Notes under the pieces: generated by a model | Databases searched by the model: none | Told to the model about the DNA's origin: nothing | What the model saw: only the letters and a program-made list of their open reading frames with translations | DNA from: Microstegium vimineum | Taxonomy: Eukaryota; Streptophyta; Magnoliopsida; Poales; Poaceae | Direction of reading: 5' to 3' | Assembly: GCA_022036555.1 (NCBI GenBank) | Contig: CM039129.1 | Location: 27,764,553 to 27,828,552 of the forward strand | DNA: 64,000 nucleotides | Position numbers and translations under genes: made by a program | Part shown: positions 44,673 through 55,885 of the stretch, in pieces | How the letters are laid out: the number at the start of each line of letters is the position of its first letter | Position numbering within the stretch: position 1 is the stretch's first letter

Positions 44673-45203
44673 TGCACAACTAGCAAGAATCTGAATCTTA
44701 ACAAATCAGATTTCAGTAAAGCAATTTACAAAGTGTTTCTATTTCTTTTTAGGGAACAACAAGAAAAGAACTAGCAACGCAGATTTGTCTGTGTGCCCAA
44801 ATCAGATTTTCACGGTGTAGAGAAAAAAATATCGGAGATGGATAGAATGCAACAAAGGTGTATATGACAGCAATGACTGCAATGGAGATATATATATGAT
44901 GTAGTGGAGATATATATGGTGATGGTGATGGCAGCAGATACGTGGAGATAGATATGGTGATGGTGATGACAGCGGATATAGTGACCAAAACGTGACAAGA
45001 ACTCGAAACTCTAAAAGCCTAACCCTAAAACCAGCAACTCGACTCGACCGATGTAAACCAAACTCAACAAGCCTGAACTAATCAGTACTAGTAAAGTCTC
45101 AAAAGGTCTATGGGATCATAGGAAAATGAATCCACTATTTTTTTGTTGGCTTTTTCTGGACTATAGGAAATTAAAAGCAAACTGAAATCTCTCACCGATG
45201 AAA

Positions 45204-45220
45204 CCTTGCTCTGAATACCA
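45204..45220 (-). other. Primer binding site of the gag-only element
   Basis: Minus strand TGGTATTCAGAGCAAGG, two bases from the LTR end; a known Met-tRNA-like variant in plant LTR elements. Confidence 0.75.
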
Positions 45221-45222
45221 CT

Positions 45223-46222
45223 TGATGAGTGTGTGGGTGTCCCGATCTTTCGGTGGAGATAGATAACTACGATTTGACTGGAGAGACGTTCACGATCCGA
45301 CTACAACCATCCAAGGACGATGCGCCTTAGCGATCGATACACCAAATCCAGCGGTTGCTCACGATCTTGCGGATCACAACCAACCAAACCACTAGGGTTA
45401 TTCCTGCAAACAATCGAAGAACAAGCAAGAACAAGTAGAACAAGCACTCAATTGCAACTAAGAGATGAAGGATCAGATGTGATACACATGAAGGTGGGGT
45501 TCCGAATCAAGTAGAACGGATGGTCTAGTCGACACACGCGTCTACAAGGAAGTAGCAGCAGCTAAACTTTCATCTAAACAAAACCCAATCTGTTTGTGGC
45601 GCTCTAGGGGGATATAAGGAGGAGGGAGGACGACCACAAGGGTCCTGGTGTCGTCCTACAACCCTAGGATGAGTCCCTAATGGACTCAACTTGATACACG
45701 GGCCATCGGCCCAAAATAGGGTGACGCAGCACCGTTGGCAGAAAAGATCTCGGTATTAAATTGTCTACTGCGCACGCATCTGATAGGATATAGGTATGAA
45801 TCCGGACCCATTGAAAAGTAGACTTGATAAGCTTTCCAAAAAGTGCTAGAACGTCCCAATCGGAGTCCGTATGAAGTCGTGACAACCTTTGCAAGTTTGG
45901 ACTCTTCTGTAGTCCGAATTGAACTTTCAAAACGTGTTGGATTTGGACTCTTTGTTTCCTTGGATCCAAAGTGACGTGGTGGCCTGGTGGAGGACATTAG
46001 GAACACTTAGATTTGGTCCCCAATCAACTTTATTGATCATCCATGCTTTCCATATGCAATCTAACCCTTTCTTGATAAAATTCTAAAAATGACAATATAC
46101 ACACTTTGTGGTGCAGCACCAATTCATCAAATGTAACAATAATAAACCTCATATAGAATGGTTTCACCTTTGATATAGAAGTGGTTGGCATGGTCATATC
46201 TAAGCCTGTGATGTCCTCATCA
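45223..46222 (-). repeat. 5' LTR of the gag-only element
   Basis: 1,000 bp direct repeat of 41690-42698; starts TGATGAGTGTGTGGG and ends GTCCTCATCA on the plus strand. Confidence 0.88.
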
Positions 46223-46309
46223 TACCCTCTCATTCCCATATATAGATGTCTACAGTGCGTGCGCTTCTACAAAGAATCATACATGCATGTCGTACGAAGC
46301 AAGACTGAG

Positions 46310-46545
46310 TAGGGTCTCGTTTAGATCGCTTCAAAATTTTAAAACTTTATAAGATTTTTCGTCACATCAAATCTTTGAGCGCATGTATGAAGTATTAAAT
46401 ATAGTTAAAAAAATAACTAACTATATGATTTATCTGTAATTTACAGACGAAAAATTTAAATCTAGTTACATTGAACAATAATAATTACCAAATACAAATA
46501 AAACGCTATAGTACTTTACACAAATAAAAATTTTAGATCACACCC
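46310..46545. mobile_element. MITE fragment of the common GTTTAGAT...AAATTTT grass type
   Basis: Opens GGTCTCGTTTAGATCGCTTC and continues with TCACATCAAATCTTTGAG and GTATTAAATATAG, the usual words of an abundant panicoid MITE that ends in CTAAACAAGGCC. The right terminus is missing, so the copy is truncated or diverged. Confidence 0.5.
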
Positions 46546-46911
46546 CATGTAAAAATATACAGTATATATAAGAAGCTCTCTGCACGGAATGTATTGTCAC
46601 TAGCCGTCCCCATCACGCTGTGAATAAGAAAACCTCCATGAATAATGCCTGCATGCATGAAACGCGAGAAATAATAAACATATAAAGACATAAAGTTGAA
46701 CTAACAATGAATATTGGCCACCAAAATTGGTGCCTTCTCCACATCTCTTCTAGTCTTCTTCTATACTGGCGCGCGAGTCCAAGTCAAAATCTCGTTGCCG
46801 TACGTACGTGGAGAATGAAGGACGTACGACAATTCCATCCTCGCATACCGTATCCCGTGTATATTGTACTAGTTACCGATTTTGCCCTTCTTCCATGCGA
46901 CACTAAGAGTA

Positions 46912-46941
46912 CTAGTATATTGCCCGTGCTAACGCTACGGT
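46912..46941 (-). mobile_element. Helitron 3' terminus on the minus strand
   Basis: Minus strand CCGTAGCGTTAGCACGGGCA, then ATATACTAG followed by T. This is a perfect hairpin plus CTRR-T ending of the same family as the Helitron at 35459. The element body would extend rightwards from here; no clear 5' TC end was found, so its length is unknown. Confidence 0.6.
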
Positions 46942-49900
46942 GTCATCTAGAAACACAAATTAACCAGTAAAAATATAATAACTCAGCTAACCAAATAATG
47001 AGCATCAGTCCACTCTTTAGTCTTAGTTGTGATGTACAGTAGACGTGCTAACGCTATGGCAGCATTTCAGCGATTCACATGAAACCAACCAATTGTCGAT
47101 TTTATAAAAAATATCTGCTGACTCACTGATGACTACGAGAAAAAATTATAAATACACATTAATCCAAAAAATCAGGATTAGTACTGTTCATGAAAGCTGA
47201 AATTTATATATGCGCATACACATTAATACAAAATTTATATATACATATTATGATCATATGAACGCTTCCTGATTCCAAATCTAATAGTGAAGATGTCGAT
47301 GGGTGCCTTTCCATTGTTGATGAAACTTGATGATAACAACCTTGCAGTGAAGACTACCTAAAGTTGCTCAGCAGCAGAACAACATCCAATCGAGTTGATT
47401 CAGTAAAAATACAATACAATGAATAGTTTGAAAGGGAGGACTGCTCACAGTTCAGAAATAGTTTTAACTCAAAATATTTATTTTATATAAGAAGAATATA
47501 TAGTGCTAATTTGGTTGGTTTCTGATGACAGCCAAAATAGAAAATGTGAATTAACGTTCCTTACAATGATGAATGGGATAAAAGCATGAGAAAAATACAA
47601 AAATGCTAACTGTGTTTAGATCAAAGTAGATGGATTCTACAAAAAGAGCGGGCATTACAGGAAACAGAACTGTAGCTTCAGACATTTGTTATGGAAGATA
47701 ACTGAACTTGAGCCACAACTTACCTTTGAGTTAGTGTCCTTCGAATTTCGATGGTTGGCTTCAGAGCACTAATTGTACAACTGAAGTAAGCAGGTTGGAG
47801 ACCATGACATAAATCCTACATATATATGAACAAAAATTCATATTCGAATTTTTTCTGAATTAAGCTACCTGACAAGTAACATGTAAGATACTTAAATCTA
47901 TGTATGGATGAAGGTAGCTCTCATTTCTTTTGAAGCCAGATGGGACTGCTCATCATCTTTATTCAGTTTATTTTGGAAACCAAGGTTATGCAGGTCATTA
48001 TATGCCGTTGCCCCAATTTCCTTTCATCAACTTTGGAGCATCACAAGAAGTCTGTTCTATGTGCTAGTGCCTACTATAACATAAGGTTTGTTTCTTTTGT
48101 CGTTAAGAGCCCCCTTACCAGGTATAATTATATAGGTTGAAATTACTTATTATTTCATTACAATGGTATTTTGTTCTAGGACCATTTTGTCCAAACATAA
48201 ACAATTCCTTCATCACCAATATAAAAATGAGGGATATGACAAAGCTGACATGTTTTTGCCAGGAAGAAAAAGGCCATACCATAATCCTTTATGAACTTCT
48301 TGAGACATCAGATGTGCAATTGGTATTGTCTGCATCCATCGAGTCCCATTCAGACCCGCGCCCCGGCCTGGCTACCTTCAAGCTTACGTAGTGATGGGGG
48401 GTGGATCTGGACAGGGCGTCGACGTGCGCCTTGCCTCCGTCGTCACGGCACCAAGCCTCCGTCAGTGCCGTTGTCGTGGCCACTCCGCACAGGGCCTCGC
48501 CAATATCAGTAAACAATACTTTTTAAAAACTTGAAAGCCAAATTATAAGCAACACAACATGATAACCTCAATGTCATATCAGCAATAACTACATGTATGT
48601 TGCAATTTTGACTAAAGCGGTGCAAATTATAAATATGATTCCAGGTTCTCGATATATTTCGCACAAACTTGGGAGGGAATACATACCTGAAGACTGTTGT
48701 AGATCGAGATGCATTTTTTGGGAATCTCCTGCCATCCAGCAAAAGTTTCCTCAGAAAGTGATCACCTGCAACAAGCACAATCCACAGCTCATAAATAAAA
48801 AAAGTCAAGTCATGTGAATATGGTCTACTTTGACACTCAACTGACATTGGGATCATGATTCATGACATTGCAGGAATACAGGTAATATAAGCATCCTCAA
48901 AGTTACATTTAGCACATGCATTCAACCATTTAAAACTGTCTAAATTTGTTGTTCTAATACAAATGAACAATCACACGGATTTCACATAGACATCCATCCC
49001 ACAAAAGCATACCAACCATACCCTCCTAACAAGTAACTCTTTTTTTATGATAAAACCTCGTATGCAATCATCAGTGAAATTATCTAACACCACTGATTAA
49101 GACCCCAGGAATCTTAGTTAGAATGCAGTAATGCACTAATCTAATTCTAGCACATTGATCTGAGTTCATGCAGCAAATGAAACTGAACTATCAACGGTAA
49201 CCTAAGATCAAAAAAATTAGTGTGGGATGTAGATGCTTGGTTCATATCTCATTTGCTATCATTGTTACAAATTCATGCACGTGGCGTTTATGAAAACCAG
49301 TTTGGGCCCTTACCTGTGCGGCTGTGCCTGATAATCCCAGATGCAGACACTCCCCGAGTACAGACTCGGCATGATCCTGCACAATGCAAACCACATATAA
49401 TCAACGACAAGAACAAGCACACCAGCCAAAACCGTAAGCACAAGCAGCCGAATGACTGAAAATTCAGTAAAAAAATTGGAACCTACCATGGCTCTGTGGA
49501 TGCAAATCCACCAACTTGACCCTCTCCGACCGTTGAGCAAACATCCTCTAATCATCACTGAAGAAACAAAATTAAAACTGAAATCAACACAAAATCAAAG
49601 CGGTCGACATGGAGGGAGACCGAGATCCAGTGAGGTGTGTCATGTATCGAGAACTGCTTGAGCAGAACAATATTCAGTCAGCATTACTCAAATATAAGCA
49701 CAGAGTAGTGCATGCCTAGTGACATCAGACCAAAATAGCTCAAATATTTGGTCAAACAAATGGAGAAAATTATTATTGGACTGCAAGGTCATAGCATTGC
49801 TGACTCTTGATAACGATGTCTCTATAGCAAGCTATAATAAATTAGCTAAAGGAAGTACTGACACCAATCTTACTACAGTTTTCAAAACCTGGCACATTAC

Positions 49901-51104
49901 AGAGAGGGCTTTCTTATTTGCCAATGTCATATGCCTTGTATATATAACAAACATTCAGGTCTTAGAGACTCACAAGAATTGGCAAGACATCTTTTGAATA
50001 AATCATAAACTCACCTGGGGTATCCAGTAATGCACTTAAAATTGGCCTTGTCTTGCTGCCCTGACAAAATTAACAAGAGAATATTTGTAAATTACTAACA
50101 TGGCAGGAGTTCACAAGGCATTAACAATTATGCAGTATTATATAGCTTGACATGATTGCTTACTGTAGCAGATCACAAGCTGCTAGTTCAGGTATAATAC
50201 TTGTTGAGATACAAATAACAGGATTCAGAAATTAGCTTCACTCTTGAATGTTGAGATACTGAATGATAAAGTGAGAACTACCAATTAACTGAAAGATAAA
50301 ATTTCAATTGTATCTATTAGGAAATTGTTTGAACACAACAAATATAGTCAAGTATAATGCATGTGCTAATGCTACGGACAAATCAACTAACTAAAATATT
50401 TGTTTGCCAATCTACAGGCTAGCACACAGAGTGGCAATTTTACGCAATCAGAAAGGCTTTGTTCATGCATATTTGGGAGAAAAAGAAACCATGTTTAACC
50501 CTGTGCAATACTATAAATATTCTTGTGTGGTGAATATGTATATACACAATAAAAAAACATCTCTGGTACTTAGTGAATGTGTCCAAATAGATATCCTTGT
50601 TCTCTGTGGAACATGTTACCTTTCATCTAGAAACTGAGAAACTGATCATGCAAACTGTTCTCCGTGAAAGATCCTATAAGTCACACAAACATGTTACCTT
50701 TTATATGTAGACAAATATATCAATAGGAAAATATTTTATAAGGCATTTCAGACATCTAGATAATGATAACATGCCGATTTCAATCTTAGTTTAGACCTGA
50801 ATAAAAGACAAATTGAGGGGTAATCCTACCGGTAACTCTGAACATAGCAACACATCCCATAGACTACATCATCATACATGGAAGGCTACAATATATGAGA
50901 ACTCAATTTGCCTTTGAATGACTGTAATGAACCAATCTGGACACCTTTTTTAGCCACAGGCAATTCAACAAGCATCTAGAGAGCACCATAACATCACCAA
51001 CCAAGTACAGGGTAGAAACTGAATCGCTGAATGGTGAATGGTGAATGGTGAATGGTGACGCAGGCAAAAGGATGTTGGCATGGCCTGAACGCTGGACCTG
51101 CAGA
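46942..51104. other. AT-rich DNA with dispersed Helitron-like hairpins, no gene recognised
   Basis: Further hairpins of the same family lie at 47044-47059 and 50361-50376 on the minus strand. A GC-rich island at 48340-48500 and a piece at 49300-49420 look like captured exon fragments, but no family is recognised. 51029-51057 is a short GAATGGT tandem repeat. Remaining frames are short and AT-driven. Confidence 0.45.
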
Positions 51105-51119
51105 GCGTAGGGCATCGTG

Positions 51120-51715
51120 CTCCTCCTAAGCCCGGACGGGAGACCGGACGGAGCCGCCGAGTGAGAAATTTGCAAGATTGTCTGAAAGAACAAGAGAGAA
51201 GGGGGGAGAAGACCAGACAGAGATATGGAGGGCAAGCAGATGATGCTACCTATTGTTGGGGCATGGTGGTTGCAGTTGCCGAGGGCGTCGCCGCTTGGAG
51301 GTCCCGAGGGGTCGCCACGCTGGAATCACGTGCAAGCAGCCGGAGCATCTAGGCCGCTAAGCGCTTGTGGGAGAGGACGCATGGCGGCGTGCGTCCCTAG
51401 CCAGTGGCGTCGTGCATCCCTGGCCGCTAGTGTCGTGCGGGCGGCGCGACGCGGCGGCCTGGCGGCTGGCGTCGTACGGGCGATGGGCAGCGGGCGGCGC
51501 GGCCTGGCTTCCTGGAGTTGGCGCTGGGCAGGTTCCCTGGCGGCTTGGAGGTGGTGCTAGACGTCGGGGAGCGGGAGAGGGAGATGGAGAGGGAGAGGCG
51601 TGTGGGAGAGGAGCTGCGCGTTTTTTTTTCTTGAATCTCGAGCAGCCGCCCGCGCGCCTTGGTTAGCGGAGGAGTCGGGGGAGGGAGAGCGGCGGGTGGG
51701 GGGTTGCGGGATGGG
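51120..51715 (+). other. GC-rich unassigned exon-like block (right arm)
   Basis: Mirror of 40140-40745, opening ATGGAGGGCAAGCAGATGAT near 51225. Unrecognised. Confidence 0.35.
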
Positions 51716-52176
51716 AGGATCGACGAGTGAGGATGCGTGATCCAAAGAATCTGGACCCTTAGATTTGAGTGAGTAAGAGAAAATAGAGTCTCTAGTCAAT
51801 CTCTTACGTTCATTTGAAAAATAAATTATTACTGGGTGTATTATTTAGAGTGTGTTTAATAGAGATAATGACTGTTGGGGATATTTGTTTGTGTAGCTTT
51901 AAAAAAAATTTATCGGTGCAATATATATTGGTAGAGATTAAAAACGACAGATAAAAAAAATGGGAATATGTGTATGCATTTACCTGGAGTGTGTATGTTT
52001 GTTACATCGCTTAGCACAGTAAGTCCGTGTCGTGACGTCTCCATATTTTGTCTTTGTGAGTTGTGAACCGGTAATCATATAGAAAAAATTTAAAACTTTG
52101 AAGATAAGTAATATTGTGTGGTATAAATTAAGTCATCTTCAAATTTAAGATCATACAATAAACTATGTCTCGTGCT

Positions 52177-52206
52177 CCCGTTGCAACGCACGGGGATTTT
52201 TGCTAG
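52177..52206 (+). other. Helitron-like terminus (right arm)
   Basis: CCCGTTGCAACGCACGGGG, then ATTTTTGCTAG. Mirror of 39650-39680 with a better stem. Next base is C. Confidence 0.5.
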
Positions 52207-52359
52207 CTCTGTGGTTAAGCAGCTAGCTAAAAGCATGCGCTGAGAGATGAGGAACTACACTGGCGATCATCGGCGGCGGACGGCGGAGCGGAAGACTTTC
52301 GGTTAGAATGTGCGGAGGCCCTAACAAGTGATCGACAACCAGCACAGTAGTAAGAAACG

Positions 52360-52511
52360 TCCTCTCTCCAGTATAGAAGCATGTGATGTTTAAATCTAGG
52401 GTCAAGAAGGGTGGCAATGCCCATCAAACCTTGAATTTCTGTCCAATATTTTCTAAACTTGACTTCCATGTTATCTGGCATTTCTTGTATCTGATTCAGA
52501 GTTCTTCTATC
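52360..52511 (-). pseudogene. hAT transposase fragment (right arm)
   Basis: RTLNQIQEMPDNMEVKFRKY and GLMGIATLLDPRFKHHMLLY; the counterpart of the left-arm fragment with a few substitutions. Confidence 0.7.
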
Positions 52512-52512
52512 A

Positions 52513-52785
52513 ATGCCCATAAGATGGCTTTTAGTGTCCCTGGGCCAAGCACCACCACTCCCTGCGTATGTTGATGATGTCCTGTCCATTGGATCCTTCC
52601 ATGCTATCGCGAGAGGGATTGTTGTGGTCTGCCCTGCAGGAAATTCTGGGCCTTATTCAGAGATGGTCATCAACTCGGCGCCATCGATTGTGACCGTTGC
52701 TGCTGGCACCATTGATAGGACTTTCCTCGGAAAGGTCGCCCTTGTCAACAATAGCACCTATGTGGTAAGAGTTTCATTCATCTGA
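52513..52785 (+). pseudogene. Subtilisin-like protease exon fragment (right arm)
   Basis: Same exon as 39068-39340 (CPAGNSGPYSEMVINSAPSI, GTIDRTFLGKVALVNNSTYV) with a few amino-acid differences and the same read-through of the intron donor. The catalytic triad is absent. Confidence 0.85.
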
Positions 52786-52984
52786 GTTTTGGGTTGTAAT
52801 GCAGGCTCATATGCAAATATTTGTGCTCACATTCTGACGACCTGATGGTGCAGGGTCAAACACTGTACTCTGGAAAGCATCCTGGAAAAAGTATGCGCAT
52901 AGTCTAATAAGTAATAATCCAGACCATAGAGATGCAAGGTAAACTTTTTCGTCCTCAATCTCTTCGGATCATACCTTTAGTTCG

Positions 52985-53440
52985 ACTCCCGTACTGGCTG
53001 ATGTCTTTGCAGAAGTTGCACTGCAGGATCTCTGAATTCACCTCCTTGTACTCAAAGGCCACGTCCACGGGTCAGCCGTGACGCCGACGGCGGAGAGCAG
53101 CGCGGTGACGCCGAGGCCGACGACGACGGGCCTGATCGTGAGGTCGTCGAGAATGGCGTAGCTGCGGCACGATGACTCTATCCCGACCGGCTGCCCACCA
53201 CCGTCGCCCTTGGCGGTGCACTTGACCTCCACGGAGGTGAGGCCATGGCAGAGCTGGCACTCGACCCCGCGCTCGTTCGTGACGCGGTAGCGGCACGGTA
53301 GGAAGTGGCGCCCCCGCCCGGCGTCGCGCGCCTTGCAGCGGTGTCCCCGCTCCGGCCGCCGCCGCGTCCGGCGTTGACGGCGGACCCGTCGGGGCGGCAG
53401 TAGAAGGAGGCCTCGAGGAAGACTCGCGTGTTGCTAATCG
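52985..53440 (-). pseudogene. DUF674-like gene fragment (right arm)
   Basis: Mirror of 38418-38875: MEVKCTAKGDGGGQPVGIES and SYAILDDLTIRPVVVGLGVT. Same partial region, same frame changes. Confidence 0.5.
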
Positions 53441-53926
53441 GCGGCTGCGTGGGAAGGAGTACAGTAGATTTTTTTTTTTGACACAAACGATCTGCACCGT
53501 TCGATTTGAGTGAGTAAGGAGAGAGAAGTCTGATAATAAATCTGGACGTTAGATTTCAATGTTGTCGTTTTTCTGGGTACACTTTTTTAGGTGGACCGAT
53601 GGGGAACTCCTCAAGGGGACATTTTTTGGGTAGATCAAGGAAAGAAAAATATGGTGAATTAGTAGGATAGACTACTACTAGTCTACTACTACAAATTAAG
53701 GCTCAAATAGAGCCTCCATTTAAATTCTTACTAGACATACTAAGAAAAATATGATAAATCAAAAAATTTCTAATAATAATTAGAAACATCCGACCTTTAA
53801 TTTACTAGAATCTAATCATCATAATAAATAATAGACATTCAATTTTTTTTTGTTTCATAAATATGGGTTATTTGAATATGTACCCTTATAATTTTCTCTG
53901 ATTGGAGAAATATCATTAAAATTCAT

Positions 53927-54743
53927 GTAACCGTGGCCTGCTCTAGATCGAGCTGTGAGGATCGCGTGGGAACACATCGATCCAACACGCGTCGCGTCGC
54001 TGTCGACCGCTTTGGCGTGCGTTCGTCGTCTTCTCATATCCACACACACATACTGGCGACTCTTGTTCAATAGATCATGCATCATTCATGCATTGCCGAC
54101 TTGTTCAGTCTGTTTGACTTCCGACGCGCGCGCCGACACGTTACGTACAGCTTGGACGACGTGAGTACACATACATACGTAGATACGTACTACCACATAC
54201 AGTATCCGCGAGTATTGTACTGATGAGAAACTACTCAGTCATCACCCAGTCGCCACGCTTTACACGGCCGGGTACGGCACGGGGCCGTCGCCACGCTTTA
54301 CACGGCCAGGTAACCGCCGCAGTGGCTTCATACAGCATAAACTGTCGTACTAATATTATCCCAGATATATACTATTGGAAAAAGTCTACATCATCTCTTG
54401 AGGTTTGGAGAGGTGTCTACTTAACCCCGAGGTATAAAATCAGATATTGAACACATTAAACTTTATAAAACGGGTTAATTTACCCCCGTGTGGTTTTGCT
54501 AGGCGGTTTTCCTTGCGTGACAGTGGTTTTGCTTGCTGATGTGGATGATTAACGAGTGGGCCCTGCTGGTAAGTGACAACCCCTTCCTTCATAGACAAGT
54601 GGCCCACACCTGTCATCCTCTACCTCCAGCTCCTTCGAGCTCCAGTTCTTCCCGTCCGACAAGGAGCAACCGAGCTGGCGCCCCAACCGCTGGAGACACT
54701 AGTAGAAATATGATCATCAGTGATGATTTGCTAGTGACGCTAG
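53927..54743. other. Unassigned DNA between the inverted duplication and CACTA-2
   Basis: No supported gene. 54249-54308 holds a 38-bp tandem pair (GTCGCCACGCTTTACACGGCC twice). 54390-54560 resembles a dispersed grass repeat (GGTATAAAATCAGATATTGA) of unknown class. Confidence 0.4.
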
Positions 54744-54769
54744 CACTACTACAAAATTCTTTTATGCGG

Positions 54770-54910
54770 ATTAACCACAACAGACAGAAACACCCAATTA
54801 ACCGCAGCGGGCAGTCTAAAGCGCCCGCTGCGGTTAATCGATTAATCGCAGCTGGCGCAACATTTACTACAGCAGACGCTGTAACCTGCCCACTGCGGTT
54901 AATGGATTTA
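54770..54910. repeat. CACTA subterminal repeats
   Basis: CCGCTGCGGTTAAT-type motifs in both orientations (ATTAACCGCAGCGGG, CCCGCTGCGGTTAATCG, CCCACTGCGGTTAAT). In CACTA elements such motifs are transposase-binding sites. Confidence 0.75.
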
Positions 54911-55018
54911 CTATGACAGGCTTTGTTATATGTCCACCTTGGTTAACATGTCAGATTAAAAAAATAAGAAACATTAAATACAGGATACAACAGTTTCAAT
55001 ATTCAAATTCAATCGACT

Positions 55019-55086
<68 letters not shown>
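55019..55086. repeat. (CA)n(TA)n microsatellite
   Basis: About 25 bp of CA repeats followed by about 40 bp of TA repeats. Confidence 0.97.
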
Positions 55087-55089
<3 letters not shown>

Positions 55090-55196
55090 CACACATAAAT
55101 CATCCATGCATTCACTTAGTTGTTCATTGTCTATCCATACACATGAAACTGACGAAATTGTTTCAGTTCTCACAAACACACATGTACATATATCCA

Positions 55197-55735
55197 CTAG
55201 CTACTAGCTCGTGTAAAATCCATGTCGAAAGTGTAATCCTTTATATTTAGCATGGTAGGCCACTTTCTAAGCTTTTCGTACTTCGGCTCTTGCCCTAACA
55301 GACTATCGACGTTGAAGAACGGTTCCCCTTCGTATACACATTTGTGTAAGACAAACTTACATATGGCTGCCCTTGTTTGCTTGAAGCAGTGTTGTTTGCT
55401 TTGCACATTCAGCCACCAATCCAATCCTTTCTTGAGTTGCTGCCAACTGTTGCGGTAGCCCTTGCACTTCCTTAGGTGCTCGCAAGTGTAGAAGCCAGAA
55501 AGCACTGAATTGTCCGGTTGTTTGGCGCACTACAAGAGATCACAACCGTTAGAACAAATGTATATTCAGAGATATAGAATGCTCGTTTGATGAAAACAAC
55601 AATTGAACCTTTGAAGTACGTACCGGGAAGTCACGCCTAATTTTGATTTTATCGATCCCATGCTCTTTCTTAAACTTGTCTGTTCTTCGATCATAGAATC
55701 CGGGAGTCTTCACGTACTCCTTACAAGCTCTGTAT
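55197..55735 (-). pseudogene. Ulp1-like cysteine protease fragment of CACTA-2
   Basis: Two exons: about 55735-55624 (VKTPGFYDRRTDKFKKEHGI, IKIRRDFP) and 55529-55197 (CAKQPDNSVLSGFYTCEHLR). They are joined by a GT-AG intron with matching phase. The second exon has the Gln-containing motif and the YxCEHLR pattern of the C-terminal half of Ulp1/C48 proteases carried by plant transposons. Where family members have the nucleophilic Cys (LCGYYVCE), this copy has Ser (LSGFYTCE). The His and Asp half is missing. It runs opposite to TNP2, whose start is about 150 bp away. Confidence 0.6.
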
Positions 55736-55789
55736 GAAATACACTAGTGTTAGTAACAATTTGAATACGTACTACAATACTACATGAAT

Positions 55790-55857
55790 ATATATATATA
55801 TATAGTAAGTTTGGGCACTTACACCAATATATATATATATATATAGTAAGTTTGGGA
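55790..55857. repeat. TA repeats with a duplicated AGTAAGTTTGGG
   Basis: Two TA runs, each followed by AGTAAGTTTGGG (about 55803 and 55845), between the divergent Ulp1-like fragment and TNP2. Confidence 0.85.
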
Positions 55858-55885
55858 AACAATTCACTCCTGCATATGTGAAGAT

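Larger units (their letters stand above)
41690..46222 (-). mobile_element. Gag-only (TR-GAG type) non-autonomous LTR retrotransposon
   Basis: Direct repeats 41690-42698 and 45223-46222 with inverted ends TGATGAG...CTCATCA. In minus-strand order: 5' LTR (right), primer site TGGTATTCAGAGCAAGG, leader with a long polypyrimidine tract, a gag ORF, a second ORF, polypurine tract AAGAAAGGGAGAATGA, 3' LTR (left). No protease, RT or integrase. Target duplications are not clean (GTACT left, TACCC right). The LTRs are visibly diverged, so it is older than Tat-1. Confidence 0.85.
51105..53926 (-). repeat. Right arm of the large inverted duplication
   Basis: 2.82 kb, inverted match of 37878-40750, with the same captured fragments in mirrored order. 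It is separated from the left arm by 10.35 kb. The inner edge continues as TCTGCAGGTCCAGCG-like sequence on the minus strand that is absent from the left arm. Confidence 0.92.

Noticed and set aside
44516..44704. Lys/Glu-rich small protein
   Set aside because: Translation of a polypurine tract in the leader of the gag-only element.
41685..46227. Target-site duplication of the gag-only element
   Set aside because: GTACT (left) and TACCC (right) do not match, so no duplication is claimed.
51786..52206. Short Helitron in the right arm starting TCTCTAGTCA and ending at the CTAG near 52206
   Set aside because: The start departs from the consensus and the base after CTAG is C; only the terminus-like hairpin is reported.
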